The notes: a model not told the origin generated them from the letters alone. A stretch of 13,148 nucleotides of DNA from Desulfobacterales bacterium (GCA_020052975.1 JAGVOC010000094.1:1-13148), one strand, 5' to 3'. Counted from the stretch's first letter, positions 1 to 7,399 are shown. Program-made: numbers and translations.

Positions 1-1266
1 TAAGGGAGTCTTCGCGCCTCCCTTATAACCCTCCGCGAAAGGTATGCATTCATCCCCGCGGCAAGCCGACGGGGGATTCTGCAAAGTCTTTGCTAAAGAA
101 ATAACTTCAAAGGTATCAAAAGGAGCGCCTAAAATTTCCATGGCCCTGACGCCCATCTTGGCTCCAATAATGGAGTAAATCCCTAAGTGGCGGTGAAGCT
201 CATTGGTCAGAAAACATGCCTTCCACTCATTAAGACCGTGTTTTTCGATTATCTTTTTTACATAAGGCTTGACATCTTCTTTGAACAAAAATGTATCAGT
301 TGGAAAATCATTCAGAATTGTCGTCTCACGAGCGCTCGAATAAGAATCAATAAGATTGTTGAGAAGTCTTAAATAAACTTGCTTAAGATCATCCGCCTTG
401 AAATCGCTAAGATATCTAGTGCCGGCGCTTTCCCGCGACGGCACAAATTTGAATATAGAAGGCTGATACAGATATATAGCGGTCATTTCATCCCAGATAT
501 AAAAATGACCATCCGATATAAGTTTTTTGACGGCAGGATCTTCATGGAGTCCATCCAGCAGGCGAGCCGCCGGGGTATCTATAAGCTTTATCTGACGGTG
601 CAGCTCCTTATCAAAGGGGATTAACTTCTCTTTCGGAATATTGAAGGCATAAACAGTTGCCCCTGATTTGAAGACAAAGTCGGCAGAAAGTGAGTCATGC
701 TCATAATTCCAGCCCCCAAAAAATACAATACGGGAGAGCTTATCTTTTATACCGGGGTCTATTTTGAGCGCATCTGCCAAATTCGTTAAAGGGCCAATGC
801 AAAGATAGATTAATTTTTCGTCCGAAAGTTTTAATGCCTTCACAATATCATCTGCTGCCGGAGGCATTGCCGTTGAATCTTCAGAGATCGGCGGGAGCTC
901 GGGCCAACTTAAACTCTCCGACCACTGTCTCCAGAAAGGGGCGTGTTTATTCAATGTCTTTCCGGCAGTTACTTTTATGTCTCTCCTGTCGAAATATTTA
1001 AGGATCCGCCTCAAATTACTTGATCCGGACTCAGGCGAAACTGAGCCGTCTGAGGTTACAATCAAGCGGATGTCAAACATGTCTGAATTAAGAATCATGG
1101 CCAACGCTCGAATATCATCAAGCGCCATGTCCGTGTCGATAATAACGGGAATTCTGTAAATATGTGATTCTGAGTAAGCAGGCAGAATCACAATGAGAAG
1201 AGAACATAAGATAAATATAAAGGCGCGCTTTTTTATAGCTGTCTTAAGCCTCATGCTATTGTCCAT
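1..1266 (-). CDS. Exported nucleoside hydrolase fused to an FmdE-like domain (3' end beyond window)
   Basis: The frame is open without a stop from the ATG at 1266 to base 1 (422 codons). Residues 1-33 are a basic start plus hydrophobic stretch ending near PAYS, read as a signal peptide. The inosine/uridine-preferring nucleoside hydrolase domain follows: DTDMALDD near residue 42 (family Asp cluster DTDxxxDD), IGPLTNLADAL near 150, VFFGGWN near 175, and a late WDE in the place of the family's C-terminal active-site Asp. The usual GN after the first Asp cluster is replaced by DGS. From about residue 355 the sequence NELHRHLGIYSIIGAKMG and then PPSAC..GDEC resemble the FmdE domain (formylmethanofuran dehydrogenase subunit E family, metal-binding His/Cys). 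The predicted role is periplasmic cleavage of a glycosidic bond, with the FmdE part binding a metal or cofactor. It is the last visible gene of the receptor 1 module. GAAGAG lies 6 nt before the ATG. The hydrolase assignment is firm; the FmdE assignment is good but the domain is cut by the window edge. Confidence 0.85.
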   Translation of the reverse strand, partial: MDNSMRLKTAIKKRAFIFILCSLLIVILPAYSESHIYRIPVIIDTDMALDDIRALAMILNSDMFDIRLIVTSDGSVSPESGSSNLRRILKYFDRRDIKVTAGKTLNKHAPFWRQWSESLSWPELPPISEDSTAMPPAADDIVKALKLSDEKLIYLCIGPLTNLADALKIDPGIKDKLSRIVFFGGWNYEHDSLSADFVFKSGATVYAFNIPKEKLIPFDKELHRQIKLIDTPAARLLDGLHEDPAVKKLISDGHFYIWDEMTAIYLYQPSIFKFVPSRESAGTRYLSDFKADDLKQVYLRLLNNLIDSYSSARETTILNDFPTDTFLFKEDVKPYVKKIIEKHGLNEWKACFLTNELHRHLGIYSIIGAKMGVRAMEILGAPFDTFEVISLAKTLQNPPSACRGDECIPFAEGYKGGAKTPL

Positions 1267-1296
1267 TTAATGCTCTTCTTTCTCCTTTTATAAAGG

Positions 1297-1443
1297 CTAT
1301 TCAAAAATACGCCCCGGACGATCACGGTATGGTTTTCCTTCAGGACACCGCCCGACGATCGCAATCTCCAACTTCTCATCCGTCACTCTGGTTCTGTGTG
1401 AGATTGTTTCCAGTGCGCCCATGATAACTTTATTTTTCTTCAT
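1297..1443 (-). CDS. Small 48-aa protein of unknown function, overlapping the upstream gene
   Basis: A 48-codon frame starts at the ATG at 1443, inside the last codons of the methylase-fold gene (14-nt overlap), and ends at TAG 1297, 30 nt before the next start. The protein begins MKKNKVIMGALETI and continues with VTDEKLEIAIVGRCPEGKPY, ending RPGRIFE; an internal ATG lies at codon 8. It fills what would otherwise be the only gap between two genes of the run, and the overlap suggests translational coupling. No clear Shine-Dalgarno is seen. The composition is protein-like (mixed charged and hydrophobic residues, one Cys, no low complexity). I recognise no family, and chance openness over 48 codons cannot be excluded. 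Confidence 0.4.
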   Translation of the reverse strand: MKKNKVIMGALETISHRTRVTDEKLEIAIVGRCPEGKPYRDRPGRIFE

Positions 1444-2335
1444 TTTGTAATTTCATAGCGCCTTCATAAGGTCTTCCTTCAAGAAAATCCCCTATGAGCA
1501 GAAGCCCCATGAATTTTTCTTTTTCATTGGAGAGTTTTTGCGCCATGTCGCCAATAGTGCCGCGTACAATGCGCTGCCGGTCAGGATAACCTGCCCAGAA
1601 AACAACAGCGCACAGCGTATCCGGCTTATACATTTCTTTTAACGCCGAGAAGAGTTTCTCAGGATTACCCATCGCCATATACTGAATCATGTTAACCGGA
1701 TATTTGCCGAGGTCTTTTAATATCTGACGATCTTCAATCTCATGACCCATCAGAAAGATGGGCGCGGTCTGCATAACGAAACGGGTTTTATAAGCAGGAA
1801 TAATGCTTTTACCCAAAGCTGCCATTGCGGCTGCATCGCATCCCATACCCGGAATAATCACGAGGTCCTGTTCATCAAAAGATTCTGCATACCAATGTCC
1901 GGGACCAAAAAGATTGGGATTGCCGGAATCGAGCAGACCCACATTTTTGCCTTCGCTTATAAATTTTCTGATCTGCTCCACCCGCTCATCTCTTAGTCTG
2001 AAGCGTTCCACTTTGAATACAGCGTATTCTTCTTTTGTCAATTGGGTATAAAACTTTCCTTTGTAATCCCATAACCCTGTCCATGGATCAAAAAGAACCG
2101 GCTTGTTCCCGATATACTCTGCAAAAAGTTTTACATGCTGCTCCGGTGCAATGATCGCATCCATCTGTCTGATCGTGTTAAGAGCCTGCAATGTTGCCAT
2201 CTGAGGGTCTGAAGGACCGATTCCGATAACATAAAAATGACCGCGCCCCCATGCGCCTGCCTGTGAAGGGAAGAGGCTTGAAGCAATTGCCAGAGCGATT
2301 GCAGCCATAAGCAGGATTTTTCTCATCAGTTTCAA
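1430..2335 (-). CDS. Exported tetrapyrrole (corrin/porphyrin) methylase-fold protein, copy 1
   Basis: The protein has 301 aa. The start is TTG 2335, with AAGGAGG 8 nt upstream; the ATG three codons later is too far from that site. Residues 1-28 form a signal peptide (MKLMRKILLMAA...SQAGA). The rest matches the tetrapyrrole methylase (CbiL/CobM-type) fold: FYVIGIGPSDPQMATLQAL at the N-terminus corresponds to the glycine-rich GxGPGD SAM loop with the second Gly replaced by Ser, LLDSGNPNLFG to the family's SGDPxxYG, and IIPGMGCDAAAMAALG to PGxSaxxaaaA. AVVFWAGYPDRQRIVRGTI matches the C-terminal strand region of these enzymes. Cytosolic homologues methylate corrin or sirohaem precursors with SAM. 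Export makes that reaction doubtful, and a tetrapyrrole-binding role is an inference. It lies directly behind TonB receptor 1, as the related 8256-9146 gene does behind receptor 2. Confidence 0.85.
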   Translation of the reverse strand: MKLMRKILLMAAIALAIASSLFPSQAGAWGRGHFYVIGIGPSDPQMATLQALNTIRQMDAIIAPEQHVKLFAEYIGNKPVLFDPWTGLWDYKGKFYTQLTKEEYAVFKVERFRLRDERVEQIRKFISEGKNVGLLDSGNPNLFGPGHWYAESFDEQDLVIIPGMGCDAAAMAALGKSIIPAYKTRFVMQTAPIFLMGHEIEDRQILKDLGKYPVNMIQYMAMGNPEKLFSALKEMYKPDTLCAVVFWAGYPDRQRIVRGTIGDMAQKLSNEKEKFMGLLLIGDFLEGRPYEGAMKLQNEEK

Positions 2336-2358
2336 AATATTATCCTCCTTTTTATGTA

Positions 2359-2388
2359 ACGCTGAGGGCGTTCGAACACCCTCAGCGT
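2359..2388 (-). promoter_or_regulatory. Strong intercistronic hairpin between receptor 1 and methylase-fold gene
   Basis: These 30 nt form a near-perfect palindrome, ACGCTGAGGG on one arm and CCCTCAGCGT on the other, continuing inward through GTT/AAC. The one non-Watson-Crick position is a U-G wobble when read as minus-strand RNA (C-A on the plus strand), so the structure suits the minus transcript. No U tract follows, so it is not a typical terminator. It sits 28 nt after the receptor stop and 23 nt before the next start. It may protect the receptor mRNA or set the receptor-to-methylase ratio. Confidence 0.55.
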
Positions 2389-2416
2389 CAACTCCCCGAG
2401 TTAGATTATGCAGGGC

Positions 2417-4480
2417 TTAAAATTTGCAACTTACTTTCACCCCATAGACCTGTCTTGGCATATCGTAGCCAGCGATTTCCTGATAATTAGTTCCTGTCAG
2501 GTTGTTAATATAGGCTCCTATGCCAAAATTTAATCCTTTTAACTTAAGATTGTGTTCATATCCAACGTCCAATGTTGCATAGTCATCCAGAGTTGTTTTT
2601 TCTCCCCCTTCAGTTTTCTGGGCATTTCGATCGCTTACATAACGGGCGCTGAGTCTCAACAGTCCGTCTTTCAATATCTTGTATTGTCCCAATAGCTTTA
2701 TCTTATGATGCGGTAAAAGTTGAGGCAGGTAATAAGTCCAGTCTTTCTCGAACGCCGTCTCTGTGGCGTCGTAATCTTGATACACGTAAGCGGCCGTTGC
2801 CGAAAAACGGTCACCCAGTTTAATAGAAGCTTCGAGTTCTGCTCCATAGAGCTTAAAGTGATCAATGTTATAAAGGCAATCGCTCCCCAAGCCTGTTCCG
2901 GGAGCAGCTATGCCGTTATCGTTCATGAAGTCCTTGATGTCATAATAAAAAAGAGCTGCCCTTATCGTGACAGGTTTGAAGTCCTTAATAATCCCCGCCT
3001 CGTATTGCCATGCTGTCTCCGGCTTTAATACTGAATTGTCTTTGTCGGCGCACCGCGCCCACCAGTAATAGTCTCAGGGACATGGCAGGCGACTAGCGCG
3101 ACTTGCATAGGCATATAGTGCAGTCGTCGGAGTTGCCTGAAAATCGACCTTAAGACTTGGAAACCAGCCCTCTTCTGTTTGGGTTTTTCCTCCGGTGGGA
3201 AAGGCGGGACTAGTCTTCCCTTGCTCAACCCATGTGTAATAAGTATCCATATCTATATGGTAATAACGAACTCCCGGAGTGAGCTTTAATCTGCCGTCGA
3301 GCAAAGAAATGACATCCTGAATATATCCGGATTTCACGATATATATCCTCGGATTATTGTCTGGATCGCCGAGTTCCTGATAATCGACCCCGAATGTCAG
3401 GAGATTAAACCCGAGTATGCTCACATCCCTATATTCACTGATTAGACCTCTGGTCCAGTCACTAATAGTTGAGCGGCTGAAATTACCCTGTGCGTTATAA
3501 GAATAAATATCTCGCTCACCTTTATTCTGATGCAGCACGGTATGGAAGGTGCCGGGACCCAAAGGAATATCAAGTGTTCCGGCAAGGTAATATGTTTCAC
3601 GATCCCAATAAGGCTTCGGAGGGCCTGGAAGCTGTGCAACAGACGGCAGATGTCGCAACTGGTCTGCACCACCAAAAAATTTCGGATAATCCGGGTCATA
3701 ATCAGAACGGGAAGGATCATTGAGGACGGGAAACCCGTATATGACATTGGCAGTCTTTAATCCAATGGAAAGCTTTGCATCCCTGGGAAGCCAGAAGGTC
3801 AGGTGTCCGTTAAAGCTCTCATTATCCTGGAAGTTGTTTCGGAGATATCCGTCGGTCTCCTGCTTGCTGACCGAAAAATGATAACCTACGAAATTAGCCA
3901 CTCCTCCATTTACAGAGGCACCGAGGTTTTTGGTATCGTATGAACCGAAGCCTGAAAAGACATTGAAATCCGGCTTAATCTTATCTGTTTTCTCCCCTTT
4001 TTTGGTGATTATGTTGATGACGCCGCCCATGGCAAAGGGATGAAGAACAGAATGACCGCCGCGGATTATCTCGATACGCTCGATATCGTCCATATTTAAG
4101 GTGGACCAGTCGACGATATATCTTCCATTATGCCCGGTAAAATTGACCCGGCGGCCGTCGATTTCAATAACCATTCGTCCTTCGTTCAGGCCACGAATGG
4201 ATACCTCATCTCCGGGGCTGGCAATCAAGGGGTTAGAGCGCTGGACATCAATACCCCCTATCTCCTCCAGCACATCCGTCAGGTTTCGAACAAGACCCGG
4301 CTTGTTGAATTCATCCATGCGAATGATGGTCTTTTCTGTTGTGATCTCAACCCCGGGCTGAGGCGCTATAACTGTGATCTCTCCCAATTCATAGGCCTTT
4401 TCATCCTCTGCCGTTGCAAGTGACATATTGAACAATAACAATAAAATACAGCCAAACAGACCTTTCAAAGCTATTCTCAT
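2417..4480 (-). CDS. TonB-dependent outer-membrane receptor 1, with an in-frame UGA at codon 469
   Basis: The frame reads as one 687-residue receptor if the TGA at 3076-3074 is passed; both sides are in the same frame, so this is not a frameshift. I place the start at ATG 4480 (GGAGG 6 nt upstream) rather than the GTG one codon earlier. Signal peptide: MRIALKGLFGCILLLLFNMSLATA. TonB box-like ELGEITVIA follows, then a plug domain (LVRNLTDVLEEIGGIDV, SIRGLNEGRMVIEIDG, IERIEIIRGG...GGVINIITKKG) and a 22-strand-type barrel ending in F (KVSCKF), the usual C-terminal aromatic. The UGA context is RLPCP-UGA-DYYWWARCADK; TonB-typical text (LKPETAWQYEAGIIKDF) continues after it. Options are selenocysteine insertion, natural readthrough, a nonsense mutation making a pseudogene, or a base error. 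UGA is an ordinary stop elsewhere in the window (7444, 5110, 4810, 12049). It transports an unknown ligand, presumably a metal chelate or tetrapyrrole. Confidence 0.88.
3044..3076 (-). promoter_or_regulatory. Candidate selenocysteine UGA with a bacterial SECIS-like hairpin
   Basis: The UGA is 3076-3074. After 19 nt comes the loop GGU (3054-3052), closed by a 5-bp GC stem, GGCGC (3059-3055) with GCGCC (3051-3047). Beyond a G-G mismatch, two more pairs form (3061-3045 and 3062-3044). From memory, bacterial SECIS elements sit just downstream of UGA, have an apical loop about 16-37 nt away, a short upper stem, and a G in the first two loop positions; all hold here. Cys residues lie two before and eight after the UGA (CP-U and WWARC). 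A GC-rich stem of this size can also arise by chance. Confidence 0.3.
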
Positions 4481-4516
4481 CACATACCTCCAAGGGTTTT
4501 TCTTCCCCTCTTCTGT

Positions 4517-4591
4517 TACAATGAAAAGGGGCGTTGTGTTTCGCAGCGTTACCCTACAGGGCAGGGTGTCCCCCCAAGGTCATCCCTGCCC
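4517..4591 (-). ncRNA. 75-nt structured leader element, copy 1 (upstream of receptor 1)
   Basis: These 75 bases are identical to 11491-11565, and both lie about 36-38 nt upstream of a TonB receptor start in the same orientation. As minus-strand RNA the element begins with an 8-bp stem GGGCAGGG/CCCTGCCC (element bases 1-8 with 26-33) enclosing a G6 run. A second, bulged hairpin follows (GGG...GCG-AAACACAA-CGC-CCC, bases 38-64) and runs straight into CUUUU. The internal G6 run could instead pair with the CCCC of the second hairpin, giving two exclusive folds as expected of a riboswitch or attenuator. I do not recognise it as cobalamin, NiCo, Moco or another named class. Resemblance to copy 2 continues imperfectly for about 25 nt towards the start codon. 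A mobile repeat is the main alternative. Confidence 0.7.
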
Positions 4592-4628
4592 CCGTTACTT
4601 TTACCTAATTAGTCTTCTCTATTACCCT

Positions 4629-4657
4629 TTAATACATTCACCTCCTTTGTTCAGCAA
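4629..4657 (-). promoter_or_regulatory. Possible promoter of the receptor 1 operon
   Basis: On the minus strand TTGCTG (4657-4652) and TATTAA (4634-4629) are separated by 17 nt, resembling sigma-70 -35 and -10 boxes with four matches each. The position fits: after the terminator at 4717-4749 and before the leader at 4591. AT-rich sequence makes such matches common, so this is weak. Confidence 0.28.
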
Positions 4658-4716
4658 TCTCGTCGTTTCATTTTCTCTGCTTTATCTATCTCCACTGTCT
4701 CTCAATTCGGTATATG

Positions 4717-4749
4717 AAAAAAGCGGGTGCGGGTCTGGCTCCCGCACCC
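4717..4749 (-). terminator. Rho-independent terminator after the His-rich gene
   Basis: In minus-strand RNA a perfect 9-bp stem, GGGTGCGGG (4749-4741) with CCCGCACCC (4733-4725), and a 7-nt loop AGCCAGA are followed by GC and six T (4722-4717). It lies 61 nt after the stop of the His-rich gene and separates that transcription unit from the receptor 1 leader. The hairpin closely resembles the one at 11961-11999, including the loop. Confidence 0.85.
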
Positions 4750-4809
4750 GGTGTCCTCCGGAGGGTTAACGAGGTTCCAGATGTAGCTTATGGTTCCGAA
4801 ACGCCGCCG

Positions 4810-5028
4810 TCATCCGCCTCTCTTTTTCTGCGTATGCCCGTGTCGATGTATTTCCGCATCATGGCCGGGATGGCCGTGGTCATGCGGTCCGTATTCCCCC
4901 TTGTGTTCGTGCTCGTGCATGTGAGGGTGATCATGAATCTGCCCTTTGTCCTGCTTCACATGCTGATGAGGGTGTTTGTGAGAATGCCTGTGAGGATGTG
5001 AATGCTTGTGCCCGTGTGTTCCACACAT
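4810..5028 (-). CDS. Histidine-rich small metal-binding protein
   Basis: The protein has 72 aa, of which 23 are His, mostly in alternating H-x-H runs: ten between residues 5 and 23, six between 32 and 42, and seven between 49 and 65. It starts MCGTHGHKH and ends in a basic QKKRGG tail. The start is well supported by AAAGGAG 7 nt before the ATG. There is no signal peptide, so it is probably cytosolic. Such His tracts bind Ni(II), Co(II), Zn(II) or Cu(II); with NikL- and NikK-like neighbours, nickel or cobalt storage, buffering or delivery is the best guess. It is the last gene of its run, directly before a terminator. Related proteins, as I recall them, carry a helical domain after the His tract; that domain is missing here but is encoded alone at 11648-11848. 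Confidence 0.85.
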   Translation of the reverse strand: MCGTHGHKHSHPHRHSHKHPHQHVKQDKGQIHDHPHMHEHEHKGEYGPHDHGHPGHDAEIHRHGHTQKKRGG

Positions 5029-5109
5029 AGGTTGACTCCTTTGATTAGGGCAATGCCCTTTTATCCTGCAAATGATCTATGCTCCCTGTTAATGCGCTGT
5101 GCCTTTGAT

Positions 5110-5421
5110 TCACCCCATGATGATGTTCCCCCCTGTGAACACTCTTCTCAGGTCTATAAGATCATCTTCTATTTCGGCATCGAGGAACTCACTCTCCAGT
5201 GCGATCTCAATCGCCTTGAGCGCCTCCGCCGCGTATTCTCCAGTCATCCTGAAATAATCGAAAAACCGTCCCCCATAGCTGTCGATATGTTTCAGCTTAT
5301 AGTTGTATGACCACAAAATCGTCTCTATCCGAATGAAGAGGTCAATAGAGCCGCACCAGCTATACCGGTTGCCAACGCTGAATACCATCCAGTTCATAAG
5401 AGGTCCGTTCTGTTCGAGCAT
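5110..5421 (-). CDS. Hypothetical protein, 103 aa
   Basis: An open frame from ATG 5421 to TGA 5110, 38 nt after the NikL-like gene and in the same direction. The first half is rich in aromatics (YSWCGSIDLFIRIETILWSYNY), the second is acidic and helical (EALKAIEIALESEFLDAEIEDDLIDL), ending TGGNIIMG. No signal peptide, membrane segment or known motif is seen. An in-frame stop lies just upstream of the ATG and there is no good ribosome binding site; the in-frame ATGs at codons 9 and 12 are no better. It could be a real cytosolic protein of the cluster or a remnant. I do not recognise a family. Confidence 0.55.
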   Translation of the reverse strand: MLEQNGPLMNWMVFSVGNRYSWCGSIDLFIRIETILWSYNYKLKHIDSYGGRFFDYFRMTGEYAAEALKAIEIALESEFLDAEIEDDLIDLRRVFTGGNIIMG

Positions 5422-5459
5422 GACTAATCAAATAGGATATTCGGCCAGCCATGCCGCTG

Positions 5460-5906
5460 TCACGCTTCTTTTCCTTTCTTCCGCGACTTTAGTAACGCCC
5501 ATAGTCCGAAGAGCGCCATAAGAAAACTTATCCCGATAAAAGCTTGCGTAAACTTCGCCACCAGGGGTTTCCTGAACGATTCCATAAAGAGGTTTTCATC
5601 CACTTCAACCTCTATCTGTGCTCCATGCATGCCGTGTTCGGATTCCCCGGAAACCTTTACAGTCCATTTGCCCTGCCTGTCGGGGAGGAATGATACGAAA
5701 CCGTTTCTGTCAGTTCTTCCCTTCTGATGCGGAATCGTGTCTCCGGGACCGAATATCTCATATGAGGAATAGCTTGCGGGATCATCTTCAGCATAGAATA
5801 CACGTACACTTATGCCTTTATTTTCGACCTGATAATGGACGGAATGGGCTTCTGCCCCTGAGTATATCAAAAGCAGGATGACCATGACGTGAACAATTTT
5901 TGTCAT
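5460..5906 (-). CDS. NikL-like membrane-anchored periplasmic metal-transport accessory protein
   Basis: The protein has 148 aa. Signal peptide MTKIVHVMVILLLIYSGAEA, then a mature N-terminus beginning HSVHYQVE, a small beta-rich carboxypeptidase-regulatory-like domain (SYEIFGPGDTIPHQKGRTDRNGFVSFLPDRQGKWTV split across strands), a His/Met patch SEHGMHG, a C-terminal transmembrane helix (about 118-138) and a basic RKKGKEA tail. This architecture matches NikL of NikKLMQO-type ECF nickel transporters, where a His close to the mature N-terminus is thought to contribute to metal handling. The start overlaps the end of the permease gene's control region: AGGAGG lies inside the last permease codons and only one base separates the two genes, so they are translationally coupled. 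NikM, NikQ and NikO are absent from the window. The family assignment is moderate; metal specificity is inferred. Confidence 0.7.
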   Translation of the reverse strand: MTKIVHVMVILLLIYSGAEAHSVHYQVENKGISVRVFYAEDDPASYSSYEIFGPGDTIPHQKGRTDRNGFVSFLPDRQGKWTVKVSGESEHGMHGAQIEVEVDENLFMESFRKPLVAKFTQAFIGISFLMALFGLWALLKSRKKGKEA

Positions 5907-5907
5907 T

Positions 5908-7281
5908 TTATATTTTCTTCCTCCTTCGAAAGCAATAATATACTATAAGACCAAGGCCGATAGTTCCGAAACCGGCAACAGCTGTAACAGGTCTGCTGAT
6001 GACCGAAAAGTATATGATCCACAAATTTCCGATAATAAACAGTAAAGGCGTTAAAGGGTATCCGATGGTCTTATATTCTCTCTGGAACACAGCTTGGGTA
6101 AATCTGAGCCTAATCATGCCGATTACAGTAAGCGTAGCGAAGAGTGACAATGTGAAACCTATGTAAAGCAGCAACTTGTCGAAGGAAGCCGTAAAAACCA
6201 TTACGATAGCAACTGCCGCCTGAAAAAAGACAGCATAGGCAGGAGTCCTGTGCAGACTGTTCACCTTTCCGAAAAGTTTGAAGAAGACTCCGTCTTTTGC
6301 CATTGCATAATAGACCCTCGGTCCTGCCATAATCATGGCGCTAAGCACAGACAAAAGGCCCAGTGTAATGGCGCCTGTAAAATACTGACCGATACCTTTC
6401 CCAAACAGGGCGATTGCCGATTCAGCGCCGACCTCCAGTACCCCTTCCATCTGCGTTGGAGAAAGGGCATAGATGTATAATACGTTCAGCATAAGATAAA
6501 AGCACATAACGAAAAATGTGCCTGAGAGCAGGGCCATCGGGATATTCCTGCCGGGGTTCTTGATTTCACCGCCAAGATAAGCGGCTGCGTTCCATCCACT
6601 ATAGGCAAAGGAGACAAAGATAAGAGCCACTGCAAACTTGTCCTGAAAAATCGTGCCTGCAATGAAAGGCGAGTCAAAATGAGTTGCGGACCCCTGCCCC
6701 CAAAAAAAACCTGCAGTAACAAAAAGAACAAGAAGGCCTATCTTGAATAAGGTCAATACGTTTTGAACTTTTGCGCCAAGTGAGATACTGTGGTAATGGA
6801 CGATGGAAATCAGGATGATAATGAATACTGCCGATACAGTAACAGGCGATATCGTCAGGATGTTCGTATCCAAAAGGGTGAATGTGAATCCGGCTTTGGA
6901 ATTAATCGGCAGCAACCGGAAAAGATAGGTGGCAAAGGCAATGGCTGCTGCGGCAATCGGCGCGGAAAACCCAACGATAAGCGATATCCAGCCCGAGAGA
7001 AAAGCAGCGCCTTTGCCGAAGCTTTCCCTGAGAAATATATATTCCCCACCGGCTTTCGGAAACATGGCCCCGAGTTCACCGTAGCAGAGGGCGCCGGATA
7101 GCGCAAATATGCCGCCTATAAACCAGCAGAAGAGCATTGTCAGCGGGTTGCCGAGCTCCCCGATGATAAACCCGGATGTGGTAAAAATGCCGGTTCCCAC
7201 CATATTGGCAACTACGAGCATGGTAGCGGAAAAAAGGCCTATCTCTCGTTTGAGGTCGATGTTGTTAAGACTGTTCTTCAA
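5908..7281 (-). CDS. APC-superfamily amino acid/polyamine-type permease
   Basis: The protein has 457 aa with about 12 hydrophobic segments. The start is TTG 7281 (GAGG 5 nt upstream); no ATG gives a complete first helix. TM1 contains the substrate-binding unwound motif NMVGTGIF, followed by GGIFALSGALCYGELGAMFP and KAGGEYIFLRESFG, typical of APC-family transporters; a second signature region, FVSFAYSGWNAAAYLGGEI, lies near residue 230. The tail is basic (CFRRRKKI). It should sit in the inner membrane and carry an amino acid or a related solute with protons or by exchange. Its one-base spacing to the NikL-like gene ties it to the metal theme: it may import an amino acid, peptide-like metallophore or metal complex in place of the missing Nik permease, but that is speculation. 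Family certain, substrate unknown. Confidence 0.9.
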   Translation of the reverse strand: MKNSLNNIDLKREIGLFSATMLVVANMVGTGIFTTSGFIIGELGNPLTMLFCWFIGGIFALSGALCYGELGAMFPKAGGEYIFLRESFGKGAAFLSGWISLIVGFSAPIAAAAIAFATYLFRLLPINSKAGFTFTLLDTNILTISPVTVSAVFIIILISIVHYHSISLGAKVQNVLTLFKIGLLVLFVTAGFFWGQGSATHFDSPFIAGTIFQDKFAVALIFVSFAYSGWNAAAYLGGEIKNPGRNIPMALLSGTFFVMCFYLMLNVLYIYALSPTQMEGVLEVGAESAIALFGKGIGQYFTGAITLGLLSVLSAMIMAGPRVYYAMAKDGVFFKLFGKVNSLHRTPAYAVFFQAAVAIVMVFTASFDKLLLYIGFTLSLFATLTVIGMIRLRFTQAVFQREYKTIGYPLTPLLFIIGNLWIIYFSVISRPVTAVAGFGTIGLGLIVYYCFRRRKKI

Positions 7282-7312
7282 CTTATCCTCATTTGATGAA
7301 CTCGTAAAAAAT

Positions 7313-7399
7313 CGTCATACCTGCGAAGGCGGGTATCTATGGGGACACAGTTACTTATAAAGAATGGATTCCCGATTAAGGACTTCGGGAATGATAACG
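7313..7399. repeat. Dispersed double-hairpin intergenic repeat
   Basis: The element holds two hairpins: 7317-7336 (ATACCTGC, GAAG loop, closing with one wobble pair) and 7368-7392 (ATTCCCGA with TCGGGAAT). The wording (gtcatacctgcgaaggcggg ... attcccg ... ttcgggaatga) is that of a repeat family I have seen in many copies in deltaproteobacterial and Nitrospirota intergenic regions. It occupies most of the only large gap inside the receptor 2-to-His-rich run, between the NikK-like gene and the permease. Read on the minus strand, the hairpin at 7317-7336 is followed within a few bases by T6, so it could also reduce transcription. Confidence 0.65.

Noticed and set aside
187..624. Plus-strand open frames at 187-372 and 379-624
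   Set aside because: They are antisense to the nucleoside hydrolase/FmdE gene, whose motifs are clear on the minus strand.
3025..3228. Apparent frameshift in receptor 1 near 3076
   Set aside because: The two parts are in the same frame; translation resumes directly after the TGA as DYYWWARCADKDN, so the break is a single in-frame UGA, not a shift.
4428..4769. Plus-strand frames through the leader copies, both encoding MKRGVVFRSVTLQG... (also 11495-11680)
   Set aside because: The shared peptide follows only from identical DNA; there is no ribosome binding site, the frames diverge at once after the repeat, and they oppose all neighbouring genes.
4810..5028. His-rich ORF as simple low-complexity artefact
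   Set aside because: A well-placed AAAGGAG, a terminator directly after it and metal-transport neighbours support a real gene, so it was kept.
5047..5062. Small hairpin AGGGCATTGCCCT before the His-rich gene
   Set aside because: Five base pairs with no conserved partner or U tract on the coding strand; too little to call a regulator.
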